Source of the DNA: Dactylis glomerata
Taxonomy: Eukaryota; Streptophyta; Magnoliopsida; Poales; Poaceae
Length of the DNA stretch: 64,000 nt
Assembly (NCBI GenBank): GCA_007115705.1
Contig: QXEO01002114.1
Span: 1,240,001-1,304,000, forward strand
Direction: 5' to 3'
Positions 36,139 to 48,226 of the stretch are shown here, piece after piece. The notes beneath the pieces are model-generated. The model did not search any database. It was not told where the DNA came from and saw only the letters and a list, made by a program, of their open reading frames with translations. A program made the translations under genes and the position numbers. How positions within the stretch are numbered: the first letter of the stretch is position 1; the number at the start of each line of letters is the position of its first letter.

Positions 36139-37809
36139 TGTTGGGATTCAAAGCAGAAAACAAAAAAATTCCTACACCCATAGCCCATGATCTATCTACG
36201 TAGTTGAACAATAATGGTAATAGCAACAGAATTCATACCCTTGAAGACCGAGTGCGCGAGAACATTCCCGCACGAATGTTATTGATGAAGACAACCAAAG
36301 CTGACCTCAAGGTCATGTAGTCGTACCAGTCAAAGAAGACCATCACCGCACAAGCGGCGCCTCCGAGGGATTACACACGTATAGTGTATAGACGTCGTCC
36401 GGGCTCTGGTCCAGCAGAGTAGCGGAAGAAGGTGGATTTAGACTAGAAATCCGGCAGCGCAACGATGTCCAGCACGAGAGGTTTCCTTCAACACGCTGAC
36501 ACAGCTCCAAACATGGGAGCCAAGTAAGGAGGAAGAGAGGAAGAGGAGGGAATGAATAATTCCAAGGAACCCCTTGGGGGGTTTATATAGTGGGGAGAGG
36601 GGCTAGGTGGCTGCCGGCCCTAGGGGTAAACCCTAGGCCAGCCGCCCCTCCCTTGGCTGCCGTCGGCCCCTAGGGGAAACCCTAGGGCGCCTGGCCTGGT
36701 TGGCCTTGGCCGGCCTGGCCTATGGGCCTAGCACATTTTCTATTTTCCACTTTTCTTTGTTAATTAATTAATTAATTAATTCACTTTTAATATTTAATTA
36801 CTTTAATTAAATACTAAACACATTGATCAATCAAGTCCTTGGCATAATTCGTTCACCGATACAACTTTGATAAAGTCTAGAACATTTCCGGTGACTCCGA
36901 AACCTTTCCGATATTGCCCGGAACTTTTCCGGATACCTCCCTATGACTTCTAGTAATTCCAAATCTACCCCTAAGCATCATATACCCTTAAGTGTGACAC
37001 CCTACGGGTTGAGGAATACGCCAGACATGATCGAGACCACTCTCTGATCAATGACCAACAATCAGTTCTAGAAACCGTGCCGATCCCTATGCATTCCACG
37101 AAACTCTTTGTTGATTCGTAAACGACGTATCCCATTCCTTTTGTCACGTGATACTAGATCTTGTCTGAGGTCACATCACCGATATCACTATATTGTCTTC
37201 GCCCTCGTCTGACAAGTCTTTTAACTAATCCATGACATCGCATCCTCCGTGACCTAGTCACACGCTTGCAAGCTTCGTAGATGCAATTGTCACATAGTGG
37301 GCCCAGAGTATCTATCCGTCATGCGGATGGACAAATGCCGCTCTTGGTGCACATGCCTCAACGTACTCCTTTGGCATACCCAAGAGACATCTTTTTCCGT
37401 CAATCCTTTTACGGTAGAGACGGTTGATGCAATCAGAGCAGCCTCCAAATGTAGTCATTAGATGTGACCTCACGGTCTAAGGACTAGGTTACTTTGTTTC
37501 TTAGTTAGATGCAATGTTGAACTTGTGACTGATCTAATTGCATTAACAGTGCTTTGGGTGTTTGTCCATCATGTCAAACATGACCTCAATGTTCATTGAC
37601 GTATTTGCCCATGATCGGGAAACCTTGATCATCAGATGACACATCAGCTGCTTAGCTAGAGGTAACCAGGGACCTATTTTTTTATATTCCACACATGTAC
37701 TAATGTTTCCGCTTAATACAGTTATAACATGACATATAATATTATGAACATATGAGATATGGCACAAAAAATACACTTTATTATTTGCCTCTAGGGCATA
37801 TCTCCTTCA
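36139..37809 (-). mobile_element. Element E 5' LTR (BARE-type Copia, minus strand)
   Basis: 1,671 bp. On the minus strand it starts TGAAGGAGATATGCCCTAGA, like C1 and C2, and ends TTTGAATCCCAACA before the PBS. It has TATATAAA on the minus strand at 36592-36599 and a short (TTAA)n run near 36762-36780. No second LTR is in the window. The sequence at 37810 is an interrupted Gypsy pol, so the LTR was inserted there, but the other half of that pol is not on the other side. Confidence 0.85.
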
Positions 37810-39087
37810 GGAGGCGCATGGAGGAGGATTGATGGGTCACTTTGGTGTGAAGAAGACGGAGGATGTACTTGCTGCACACTTCTTTTGGCCACGCATGCGG
37901 CGAGATGCTGAGAGATTCATGTCACACTGCACGACTAGTCAAAAAGCTAAGTATCACCTTAATCCACATGGTTTATATATGCCTCTTCCTGTTCCTTGTG
38001 TTCCTTGGAAGGATATTTAGATGGACTTTGTTTTGGGATTGCCTCGTACACAGAAGGGGAGGGATAGTATTTTTGTTGTTGTGGATCGGTTTTCTAAGAT
38101 GGCACATTTTATTATTTGTCACAAGACTAATGATGCTACGCATATTGCTGATTTGTTCTTTCATGACATTGTTCGTTTACATAATGTGCCAAATAGATCG
38201 TGATACTAAATTTCTTAGCCACTTTTGGAGATGTTTATGGGCTAAGTTGAGGACTAAATTGCTATTTAGTACTACATGTCATCCCCAAACCGATGGACAA
38301 ACTGAAGTAGTTAATAGAACTTTATCTACTATGATACGGGCTGTTTCAAATAAGAACTTAAAATTGTGGGAAGAATATTTACCTCATATTGGATTTGCTT
38401 ATAATCGTTCACTGCATTCTACCAAAAAGATGTGCCCTTTTCAGATTGTGTATGGCTTTGTTCCTCTTGCACCTATTGATTTGTTACCATTACCATTGTC
38501 AGTGCAAAATAATTTATATGCCACACAACATGCTGAATTGATCTTAAAATTGCATGAGACTACTAAAGAAAACATGAAATGCATGAATGCTAAGTATAAG
38601 ATTGCTGGGGATAGAGGAAGGAAGCATGTTTTGTTTGAGGTTGGTGATCTTGTCTGGTTACATTTGCACAAAGACCATTTTCCTGATTTGTGCAAGTCTA
38701 AGTTAATGCCACTGATGGTCCTTTTAAGGTGTTAGAGCAATCCAATGATAATGCATATAAACTTGAGCTTCCTGTAAATTTTGGTACGGTTAGTCCTACA
38801 TTTAACATTGCAGATTTGAAGCTTAGTCTGGTGAAGAAGATGAGATTGTGTTGAGGACGACTTCAATTCAAGAAGGGGAGCATGATGAGGACATCCCATC
38901 TATTGATACACCCGCTGTACCTACAGCCATACAAATACAAGGACCTACCACTCGAGCTCATGCTAAACAACTTAACTATCAAGTACTTTCATTTCTTGGA
39001 ACTCTCTCTTACGTACATGAGAATATGATGCTGCCTAAATTAGATTTGTTTGTTACTCTTAGGAATGATGGACCTAGAATGGACTAG
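37810..39087 (+). pseudogene. Gypsy element F: integrase and polyprotein C terminus
   Basis: The fragment starts inside pol at the zinc-binding domain (EAHGGGLMGHFGVKKTEDVL, then a CTTSQKAK remnant of the second zinc pair). It has the integrase core start MDFVLGLPRTQKGRDSIFVV, then DRDTKFLSHFWRCLW and CHPQTDGQTEVVNRTL carrying the second Asp and the Glu. It ends with a GDLVWLHLHKDHFP segment and a tail containing TTRAHAKQLNYQVLSFLG. An in-frame TAG near 38019, a short deletion with frameshift near 38195-38205 and another frameshift near 38725 break it. The sequence is a close relative of G but in the opposite orientation. The polymerase half is missing because the Copia LTR E sits at its left edge. 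Confidence 0.88.
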
Positions 39088-39700
39088 AGGGACAACCATT
39101 GGAGCATGATCATTCATGGAGATGGTAGCAAGCATGTGAGGATTGAAGAGGACGCCACGAGTGGATATTTCAGAACTTAGAAGCCACCATAATAATGAAT
39201 GAAGACTTGGACGAAATGCAAAAGAATATACTTCATAAATTTGTCCATAGCTTGATATGGTGCTGCGTCACCTTTATTTTTGGGCCAGGCCCATGTAATT
39301 TTCGCAGTAATTAAGACAGCCACTGTTAGGAGTCCGTATTTGAGGATAAAAGGCCTTTTAGTGTTAGGTTCGACCACCATACCTATGGCTGGCCGCACCC
39401 CCACCTTTTCCTCCTCAAATACCCCTCATAGCCATCACTTTAGACACATATTTTGCTTAGATTAAAAGTTAGCCATTGCTGTGACTATGTGTACTTCTTT
39501 TGAGGCCAACGCCCAGGAGAAGACCGACTATTTAGAATCTCACCTATATAATAAAGCTTTCATCTTTCATCCGCAATATCTTGATTGCATTCTTAGTTCA
39601 TGTTCTCGATTTTAGGTAGGAATTAAGACCCTTGCTGGCAGGCTAATCGTGCCTCCGCAAGATCAGTAACTCCCGGAGAATTTCCTAGCGATTGCATTGG
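39088..39700 (+). mobile_element. Element F 3' region, probable LTR
   Basis: No coding. The sequence after the polyprotein tail has LTR-like features: CACCTATATAATAAAGC at about 39540, then a C/T-rich and GATCAGTAACTCCC-type end. The exact LTR borders could not be fixed because no partner LTR is present. Confidence 0.4.
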
Positions 39701-40061
39701 CGCACGAGCATTGCTTGTGCTGTATGATTGTCAAGCACGAATTCCACCAATAAATCGAACCATCACCATCTCATCAAAAGATTGGACACCTTTGCCCTAT
39801 CATCATGTGACTGACATGTGGACCCCATATATAGTGGACCCAAATGTCAATTACTCAAATTCAGCTGACTTTGTAGTCTGCAAAGTCAGCCAATCCGTGG
39901 GAACAAATCAGGATCTCTAGGATGACAACATTAGAAGCAAAACTGCTATACTTTGCAGCAAAAATCCACCCTTCCTAACTCAGAGACGACTAGAGTATTA
40001 CATCCGAATTATTACTCTATAATATTGATATAGTACTATTTTTGTCTATGCGAATGTAGAA
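39701..40061. other. Unassigned sequence left of the E3-ligase pseudogenes
   Basis: About 360 bases of ordinary composition with no ORF, repeat pair or RNA feature that I can support. Confidence 0.4.
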
Positions 40062-40690
40062 TCACATATCCCTGGATAGTCCAGCACCGACCAGGTATGG
40101 CGGCGGCACAATGAGGAACGACGTGAGCTCCTCAGATGTGACGGAGCCAGGCGACGCGCTGCTAGAAACCTGGTCTTCCACCTCCATGTTATTCTTCTTG
40201 CAGTGGCTGGTCGGCGGGCCATGCGCCCACATCTTCACTATGTACAGTGGCCAGACATAGGCGACTGACCTGACGCACACCAAAGACACAACAGGGACCG
40301 GCCCCAGCAGGCTGATGGTCAGGACAAACAAGGCGCCGTCCTCCACTTCAACGATGAGTCACCAGCACGACGAGCAGGCCAAATCCTCCACGGGCACCAG
40401 CACCAGGAACTCTGTGAGCTTGGCATACGGCAATTTGTGCACTTAGATCGAGTGGGCCGCTGCAACATGGAAAACTAGCGCTTATCACGGGCTGTGCGGG
40501 CACGTGATTATGTGGTTGTGGACGTCTTGGTAGTTGACCACCCTCCCACAATTGTTGTTCGAGCACTTCATCTTCGCTGTTGCCACAATGTTGTGCGCAA
40601 TGTTGTCCATTTTCTTGGCGTCCAGAACCAAGGTCTCCTTGGCTGGCTCGAGCTCGCACTTCTAGCACATCCACGGAGACTCGGTGACAT
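40062..40690 (-). pseudogene. SINA/SIAH-like E3 ubiquitin ligase pseudogene
   Basis: SINA-type proteins are ubiquitin ligases with a RING, a SIAH zinc finger and a C-terminal substrate domain. On the minus strand a SIAH-finger segment is visible as KMKCSNNNCGRVVNYQDVHN followed by HIITCPHSP (about 40500-40600). The expected next Cys is replaced by two tandem stops (TGA TAA). Further on, a 94-codon frame (40062-40346) carries LLGPVPVVSLVCVRS, YIVKMWAHGPP and EELTSFLIVPPPYLVGAG, wording I associate with the C-terminal domain of grass SINA-like proteins. A frameshift separates the two parts. I could not place the N-terminal RING. The assignment is from family memory, with moderate certainty; loss of function is clear. 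Confidence 0.65.
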
Positions 40691-41593
40691 ATCGGTGGCG
40701 AGCTTCAAAGTAGGAAAGCCTGATGCCGCAATTGCTCTAGCTGACTATCATGATCAAAACAGCCTTCTTTGTGCAAACCCACTGGTTTCTTCTGCTTTTT
40801 TTGGAGATGAGGTTTCTTCTGCTTATTCCTTGATGATTTGAGTGAGGAGAGCGAGATAGAAGAACAATGAGGGAAAGCATCCACGATTGCCTGTTGATTT
40901 GGAATGGACGGTCAGGATTGCTCGGAGGGTGGCGAGATAATAGCTTGCGACTGAACCCATGCCTCGGGGCATACTTTGAGCATTGCGCACGCGCTGTCAG
41001 TGGCATTGCATGTAGTGAGCAGCTAGCCTAGCTGGTCCTATTTTATGCAATGATATGCGGGCCTGTTAGGTTTTGCTCAATCATTTTGAGATGGAGACGG
41101 GATGGTACCAGAACAACCTAGTGGCAGCTGCCCAAGTCTAGGCCCTTCCATGGTTTGCATGATGCATCTATATATATAGAAAGCGTTCTTCTTCAAGAAA
41201 AATATTTGTTGACAACATCAACCATGTTACTCAGTCATGACCGCACCCAAAACCAAATTAATCGGGTACTAGTAAAACCAACGGGTACATCTCAGCAGTG
41301 GCAGAGCTTGACCATGAATTAAGAGGGGGCAAACCATAGTTGAGGGAGCTAGGGCATCCACAATGTGTAGCTAAAAGTGGTTCCAAATAGAGTTTTTGTC
41401 TTTTGGAACTAGTTCCCTACATTGTTTTGAATAAGATAAGATGATTTTGCGAATCAATATCCCATAAAATTTGATGCTCAATCTCACGCCGATCACCATC
41501 GCAGGTTAGACCAGGTTACATAGGACATACTATCAATGCTCCCTCATCCACCAATTATTACTGCGAAAAGCTGAGTATTTCGGACTCTCGAGC
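40691..41593. other. Unassigned sequence between the two E3-ligase pseudogenes
   Basis: About 900 bases. Minus-strand sequence near 40740-41006 may be decayed N-terminal coding of the SINA-like gene, but no domain is legible. A possible MITE-like word GGGCATCCACAATGTG occurs near 41352 without a convincing partner end. Confidence 0.35.
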
Positions 41594-42395
41594 ATGGCCG
41601 CGCTTTCGAGCACTTTTCCCACTCCCGTCCTTATCCATGCTAGCAACAGTGGACCCAGATTTTCCACCATCGAGCTCGAGCCCCCTCTAAACCCAATGGT
41701 TGCGTGGCCGGTACTGGAGCGCTCCTCAGGCGAGCATATCATTGAGTCTGGCCCCCATGTCTTTCGTGTCTATCGCATGTCGGCAACCACGTCCTACTTC
41801 TCCATCGGCGAGCCATCGGTCGTGGAGCAGGCATTCCTGTACACTATGACACCGAAGATCTTCTTCTCGGGGATGTACGAGCTCAGGAAGATGGTGGGCT
41901 CCCTCACCGTCCCACTAGAGGAGGACAATGTCACGACTATAACCTGCAAAGAGAAGGTGTTGAATCTCAACATCCCTTCAACGGAGCTGAGCGGAGCGAG
42001 AAGGTCCTACGTAATATGCGCAAGATTCTTCACCGTGTATTGCTGCTGAGGAGCCTACAACTCATGGCTGAGGAGTGGGACATCATTATGCATTACGACA
42101 TTCTGCACCGGCTCTAGTATGAGGCGTCTATCTGGGTCTACAGGCTCCACTTGGACCTCACCCTTAGAGTGGACCGTCGGCTCATCGTCAATGTGCCGGC
42201 GCTCCAAGACTGTTGGTACCTGGCTATGCCAGAGGACGGCTAGTGCAGCATATGCATGCACGCGCTGTCCAAGCACACAATGGTGCGTCTCTGGGATGAA
42301 ACCAGGCATACCACCAAAAGTGCGTCTTTACCTGGTTTGATACAAATGCCAACTGCCCTATCTGCCGCAACAATTTGCTTGTCCATCTCTACTAA
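41594..42395 (+). pseudogene. RING-H2 type protein pseudogene
   Basis: A 151-codon ORF (41594-42049) starts MAALSSTFPTPVLIHASNSG and has no domain I recognise. The frame then breaks, and 42050-42240 reads in another frame with phrases such as MAEEWDIIMHYDILHRL and ALQDCWYLAMPEDG, separated by TAG codons near 42118 and 42241. A RING-like zinc site follows. The first pair is CSIC (about 42245-42256). After a one-base frame change near 42300, AYHQKCVFTWFDTN and CPICRNNLL (42306-42380) give the H-x2-C and C-P-x-C elements of a RING-H2, ending at TAA 42393-42395. RING-H2 proteins recruit E2 enzymes for ubiquitin transfer. At least two stops and two frameshifts make this copy dead. Confidence 0.65.
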
Positions 42396-42716
42396 CACTA
42401 GGTGCATATGCTCCGTCTGGACCTTTAATTTGTAAACCTGCTGGGAGTTTTTGTATGAAAAGGGGGACACAAATAAATTAACGTACATATCAATTTATCT
42501 GTTGCACACAAACTGCATTATTCTATGTATGTTTGTACATGTCTAATTATGCTTGATCAAATGCAATGACAACAACAGATAGGGAAAACAAACATATATA
42601 TAGGGGATTACAATCCAACAGTAAATGGTCATGAGGCCTCAGTCATACAATTTCCAGTTACAAGACCAAAACAAATCATTGTTCTTCATCTCACAGCATC
42701 ATATGAAAACAACAGT
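42396..42716. other. Unassigned sequence
   Basis: About 320 AT-rich bases between the RING pseudogene and the CACTA fragment. I see no feature in it. Confidence 0.4.
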
Positions 42717-43811
42717 CTAACGATCATCATCATCATCATCACCATCACCATCATCATCATCGTCATCATCATCGTCATCGTCACCATTGTCATCATCGTC
42801 ACCATCGTCACCATCATCATCGTCATCATCATCATCTCCATTGTCACCATCATCACCATCATCATCATCTTGTTCTTATTCTTCTTCATCACATTCAGTC
42901 ATACTGTGGTCACCCATCTCTGTCGAATCTTCCTCACACTCATCATCTGCGTCCCCAGATTCATAGAGTAGTTTCATCTTACTAATCTCTTTGTCGACTA
43001 TACTTTTCTCGGCAGTGAAATCTACTTCTCCATCATTAGCATGATTCCCTGTATCCTCCAAGGCTTCATCAATTTTAGCCACTCCAGTTGGTGTAGGATC
43101 AGTGAAATCATCTTGGTGCGCAACTTTGCTGTTTGGTTTCTCATTCTCTTCCACGTCATAGAAGTTCCGTGGCTGAAACTTTTGCACATATTGCCAGCCT
43201 TTGCCGTTAATTGTGTCATCCAAATACATTACCTTGGAATCTTGATGTGCCAAAATATACGTTTCCTTCTTATACCACTGAGCTTCAGTATTGATGGATA
43301 TGAAATACCCATCGTTTTTGGGGGTTCTTTTATTCTTCTTATCTTGGTCGTACCAATAACACTTGAATAGACCCACATTTCAAGCGCTTTTATCATTGCA
43401 GGACAACTCAATAATATCATTTAAGTGGCCATAATGATCAAAGGCCTCTGTTTTCTTCATTCTCTCTGTAAAGTGGTGTCCACTGGTCGTGGTGCCACTA
43501 TTTTGAGCCTTGATATGTTTGTCACACTCTTTAAAGAAGCGGACACCATTGGAAATGCAAGATGAAGCTATTGTTACCCTCTTCATAGGACCATGTGATA
43601 GGGCAAATAGATCAACACTAACTTCAGCCGGCTTCTCTTTGCGCAGATTTGAGATCTACATTAACAAAATAGCAAGAGGTCATCCCACGTAGGCAATTCA
43701 TAGAAATTCACAGTGCAAATTGAACAACTTACATAATCCTTAAACCATCCCTAAAACCCACCCCAACGTGTTGGTACAACATAACCATCTGGAAACCCTT
43801 GTTTGTATATC
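42717..43811 (-). pseudogene. CACTA (En/Spm) transposase C-terminal part, DUF4216-like, with poly-Asp tail
   Basis: CACTA transposases of the TNP2 type carry a DUF4216-like region after the catalytic part. Three pieces fit here on the minus strand. Exon-like 43811-43733 encodes YKQGFPDGYVVPTRWGG with an acceptor TTTTGCAG before it and a donor GTAAGT after it. Exon-like sequence from 43655 down encodes ISNLRKEKPAEVS, then CISNGVRFFKECDKHIKAQN and GHLNDIIELSC. After an in-frame TGA near 43380 the frame continues GLFKCYWYDQDKKNKR, AQWYKKETYILAHQDSKVMY and KFQPRNFYDVEENE. The C terminus is acidic and, after a TAA at 42876, runs on as some fifty mostly Asp codons to a TAG at 42717. Stops mark it as dead. 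Catalytic residues and CACTA termini were not found. Confidence 0.78.
42722..42870. repeat. (CAT/CAC)n trinucleotide tract
   Basis: A nearly uninterrupted run of CAT, CGT and CAC triplets on the plus strand, which reads GAT/GGT/GAC (Asp/Gly) in the transposase frame on the minus strand. It behaves as an expandable microsatellite within the acidic tail. Confidence 0.85.
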
Positions 43812-43849
43812 CTGCAAAACATTTTCAAGTTAGACATCTGAATATATTT

Positions 43850-44418
43850 TTATAAGGGGTGGCCCGATCTTCTCAGTGAGCAGGGGTAGATGATGGTGGC
43901 GGCATGATGATGATGGCGATGGCGACGTGGAGATAACTCGTGTCTAGATGACGAACTCGTTTGGTGCTTCCCTATCGCCAGATGCAATAGATCTTCAACC
44001 CTATAGATATTCGCAACACCACACGCTTGCACAACAGCCGATCGACTACGGTGGTTTGAGAGCTACCAATTCCCAATGGAACAACAGATCTCACAGCAAT
44101 TTCAGTAGCAATCCTTCAGAGAGAAACACACATGAAGGGGTTTGATAATCCTTAGCGAAACACAAGAGGAATATCATGTTCAGATGAATGCTTGAGGCAA
44201 TTCGGCTGAATCTAGGGGTTTGTAGTTTTAACGTAGTATAACTTCTAATCTAGGGGGGTGCCTCTACTTAAGAGAGAAAGCCAAGGAGGGGGCGGCCAGA
44301 CCTAGGGCCAGGGCTAGCGCCATTGGGCCTGGACCCTCTCCGACTTAACACCGGTTCGACTTAGACAATTAGATACAAACTGACGCATAGAGGGTTCAGC
44401 CTTAGATAGCTTGCAAGC
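43850..44418 (-). mobile_element. Element G 3' region, probable LTR (minus orientation)
   Basis: Follows the G polyprotein on the minus strand. It has no coding but is LTR-like: a GC-rich CGGCCAGACCTAGGGCCAGG tract at about 44290-44315, with leader-like sequence beyond it. Its right part (about 44330-44418) may be 3' untranslated sequence. Termini were not resolved. Confidence 0.4.
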
Positions 44419-47400
44419 TTAATGGTGCGCCTGCCTTCTTAATGATTGGTCGCTTGCTTCCCTCTCCTCCCTCGCGGCCTCTCGCATGAAATCCTCTTTG
44501 ATCTCCAAATGCTGCAGCTCTTCTCCTCCTTGCACTATGCCTTCTTCTTCAAACCTGAGTATACATAAACACCAAGACTTAGGAAGTATAAAATTCTCAT
44601 TAACAAATTCATCAGGTTCAATGAGGAATAAATCCACCTGCTATTCTAGTAGCTTAGCACGAGCTCTCGTGATAGGTCTAATCATGATGTCATCAGTGGG
44701 ATCCTTCTTTGCAGCAATCATTTGATCGTCATTAAGAGGTGAAGATGGAACAAGTGTAGGGATGTCCTCATCATCCCCCCTTCAAAAAGTGTCAACCTCA
44801 ACACGGCAAGGTCATCTTCAGCATATGGTTTCAAATCAGCAACACTGAAAGAATTACTGACACCAAACTTATCTGCCGGAAGATCAATCGTGTAGGCGTT
44901 GTCATTTCTCTTGGACAAAACTTTGTAAGGTCCTGCACCGCGTGGAAGTAGCTTGGAACACCGCAGATGGGGAAAATGATCCTTGAGGAAGTGTACCCAC
45001 ACCAAATCACCAAGCTCCAATAGTACCTCCTTGCGCTGCTGGTTTCTCTTTGCAGTCACGTTCTTGCCCATCTTCTCAATCGCCTCCTTTGTCTTCTCGT
45101 GAATCCGCCGTACATAATCAGCACGCTTGGATGCCTCCATATTGGCGCGTTGATGCAATGGAAGGGGCAGCAAATCAAGCAGTGTGATGGGTTTAAAACC
45201 ATACACCACCTCAAATGGGCACAACTGCATTGTAGAGTGCACTGCCCTGTTGTATGCGAACTCAACATGGGGGCAAACACTCCTCCCACTCGCGCAGATT
45301 CTTCTTAATCAGCGATCTCAAGAGCGCCGATAATGTCCTGTTGACCACCTCCGTCTGACCGTCTTTTTGGGGATGACATGTAGTGCTGAATAAGAGTTTC
45401 ATCCCTAGCTTTCCCCACAGTGTCTTCTAGAAGTAGCTCATAAACGACATCGCGATCAGAAACAATCGTCCTCGGCACTCCATGGATGTGCACGATCTCC
45501 CTGATAAACAAATTAGTAATACGCGATGCATTGTCGCTTTTGTGGCAGGCAATAAAATGTGACATTTTACAAAACCTATCAACTACCACAAATATAGAAT
45601 CATGGCCTCTCTTGGTTCAAGGTAATCCTAACACAAAATCCATACTAATATCCTCCCATGGTGTAGTAGGTGCAGGCAAAGGTGTATACAAACCGTGGGG
45701 CTTCAACTTGGATTTGGAAGTTTTACATGCGATGCAGTGCTTGACGTAATGGTCCATGTCACGGCGCATGCGTGGCCAATAAAAATGATCAGCGAGCATG
45801 AGCAATGTCTTCTCATGACCAAAGTGACCCACTAGACCTCCTGCATGGGATTCCTGCAACAATAGCAACTGCAACTTTGACTCCGGAACACATAATTTGT
45901 TAGCACGAAACAAATACCCACTATGAATGTGAAACTTATCCCATGCTTTCCCCAAAGAACACAAACGATATGGTTCCGCAAAATCAACATTAGTAGCATA
46001 CAGAGCACACAAACCCTCTAGGCCAGGAACTTTAACATCAAGTTGTGTCAATAGCATATGTTTCCTAGAGAGAGCATCAACAACAACATTGTCGTTCCCT
46101 TTTTTGTACCTAATGATGTAGGGAAATGACTCAATAAGTTCAACCAACTTTGTAAGGCGCCTATGCAGGTTAGATTATGCTTTCAAATATTTCAATGCCT
46201 CATGATCAGAATGTATGATAAATTCTTTGGGTCACAAATAATGTTGCCAAACCTCAAGAACGCGAACAAGTGCATACAATTCTTTATCATAGATAGAATA
46301 ATTCAACCATGCACCAGAAAGTTTCTCAGAAAAATATGAAATGGGTCGCCCCTCTTGCATCAGCACACCACCAATACCTATGCCACTAGCGTCACAATCA
46401 ACCTCAAACTATTTGGCAAAATTAGGTAGTGCAAGTAAAGGTGCAAAAGTTAACATATGTTTCAAGCAATCAAAAGCATCTTGCTGCATGGCACCCCACT
46501 CAAACATAACACCTTTCTTAGTCAAATCATTCTTAGGCGCAACAATCGTAATAAAATCTTTCACAAAACAACGATAAAAACTAGCAAGTCCTAGAAAACT
46601 ATGAACTCGACTAATATTAATCAGAGCAGGCCAATTTTGCATAGATTCTAACTTAGAAACATCAACAACAACTTCATCTTTGGAGACAACATATCCCAGA
46701 AATATCACCTTATATTTTGCAAATACACACTTCTCAATATTACCATACAATTTAGCATCACGTAAAACTTGCAAAACATGTCTAAGATGATCACAATGTT
46801 TAGATTCAGTGTGGCTATAGACTAATATATCATCAAAATACACAACCACAAACTTGCCAATAAAAGCACGCAAAACATGGTTCATAAAATGCACAAAAGT
46901 ACTAGGTTCATTAGTCAATCCAAACGGCATAACTAACCACTCATATAAACCAATTTTTTTAAAGGTAGTTTTCCATTCATCCCCTTCCTTCATCCTAATC
47001 TGATGGTAACCACTACGTAAATCAATTTTGGAGAAAACAGCAGCACCACTCAGTTCATCTAGCATGTCCTCCAAACATGGAATAGGATGACGATATTGAA
47101 TAGTGATGTTGTTGATGGCTCTACAATTGACACACATGCGCCATGTGCCATCTTTCTTAGGAACCAAAATAACAGGAACAACACAAGGGCTCAAACTTAT
47201 GTGAATATAACCTTTGTCGAGGAGCGCTTGTAATTGTTTCTGGATTTCCTTTGTTTCATCGGGATTCATCCGATATGGTGCACGGTTTGGTAACGTAGCC
47301 CCTGGGATGAGGTCAATCTGATGCTCAATACCATGGAATGGTGGGAAACCTACGGGTATCTCCTTCGGAAAAATGTCATCAAACTCCTGCAAAACAGTGG

Positions 47401-47562
47401 AAACACCAAGAGAAAGTGGAGTATTATTGTTAGAAACCAAAATATCTCCCTTCTACACAAGCACAAGAGGAAGCATTGTTGGATCATCGCCGAACTCTCA
47501 CAAATCCTCCTTGGTGGCCATCAAAACTATGGCGTCCTACCTTTTGAAAAAGGCAGAACTCC
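44419..47562 (-). pseudogene. Gypsy element G polyprotein (RT, RNase H, integrase), broken
   Basis: On the minus strand the order is normal for Ty3/Gypsy. A piece before RT (ATKEDL, FGDDPTMLPLVLV) begins at the LTR H border near 47562. The RT ORF (47440-46409) has VLQEFDDIFPKEIP, LLDKGYIH, FSKIDLRSGYHQIRM, MPFGLTN and the active site VVYFDDILVYS. RNase H remnants follow (FEVDCDASGIGIGGVLMQEG). The ORF at 46147-45617 holds the end of RNase H and the zinc-binding domain with SHAGGLVGHFGHEKT and HCIACKTSKSKLKPHG. Integrase core VVVDRFCKMSHFIACHKSDN is at 45589-45305, and the C-terminal GAGPYKVLSKRNDNAYTIDL (GPY/F-like) at 45242-44718. A tail to 44419 includes ITRARAKLLE. At least four stops or frameshifts separate these frames. 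It is a relative of F. The gag and 5' LTR must lie beyond element H, outside the window. Confidence 0.92.
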
Positions 47563-48010
47563 TGTGTTAAGTGCTATTCCCTGTATCATTGATAGCACCA
47601 TAGTACAAATTATAGTGATCATTGCAATAGTATCAAATGTTACAACATACATCCAGTTACACAAGTCTCAAACCTTACAAATTCACAGCAGAAAATAAAG
47701 TGGCAATGAGCCTCCATCTTCATCACGTGCCACAGGCAGACATGTTGGAATGTAGAATTGAGATCCTACTAATCACTCCTCATCTGAATAACCTGCACAT
47801 TTGAATATGCAGCCCCAATGAATGGGGGTCAGTACAATGCTGTACTGGCAAATGACACATATTTGGTGGCTGTTGTGAAAAGACTATACTACATGATGTT
47901 TGGCTGGTGGAGTTTTGGGCTAATTTGCATAAAGCCAATTTTATCCTATATTTCCTAAATCAAAACATTGTTAATCATTTAAATATTTTTAAGGGTCAAG
48001 ATAACCCCCA

Positions 48011-48226
48011 GGTGATAACCACCACACAAATCCTGGGTTGATAGCCAGGTGTGTAGCCCTGGGTAGTTACTCAACAAAACCTGGAAACTCTCATGTGATA
48101 ACCACCACATACCATGGGTTGATAGCCAGGTATATGGCCCTGAGTAGCTACCAAGATGACCCTCAGGTGATACCACCACATACCATGGGTTGATAGCCAA
48201 GTATATGGCACTGAGTAGCCACCACT
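48011..48226. repeat. Tandem repeat in LTR H, three units
   Basis: Units start at about 48011, 48095 and 48166 (spacing 84 and 71 bases) and share GTGATAACCACCACA, then GGGTTGATAGCCAGGT, then GAGTAGC. A fourth unit stands apart at 48623-48688, showing dispersal within the LTR. Confidence 0.85.

Noticed and set aside
36762..36780. Short (TTAA)n run, and the (CA)n and (AG)n runs at about 32026 and 22383
   Set aside because: Ordinary microsatellites within LTRs; no further significance.
41345..41440. Possible MITE end (GGGCATCCACAATGTG)
   Set aside because: No matching inverted end or target duplication could be found nearby.
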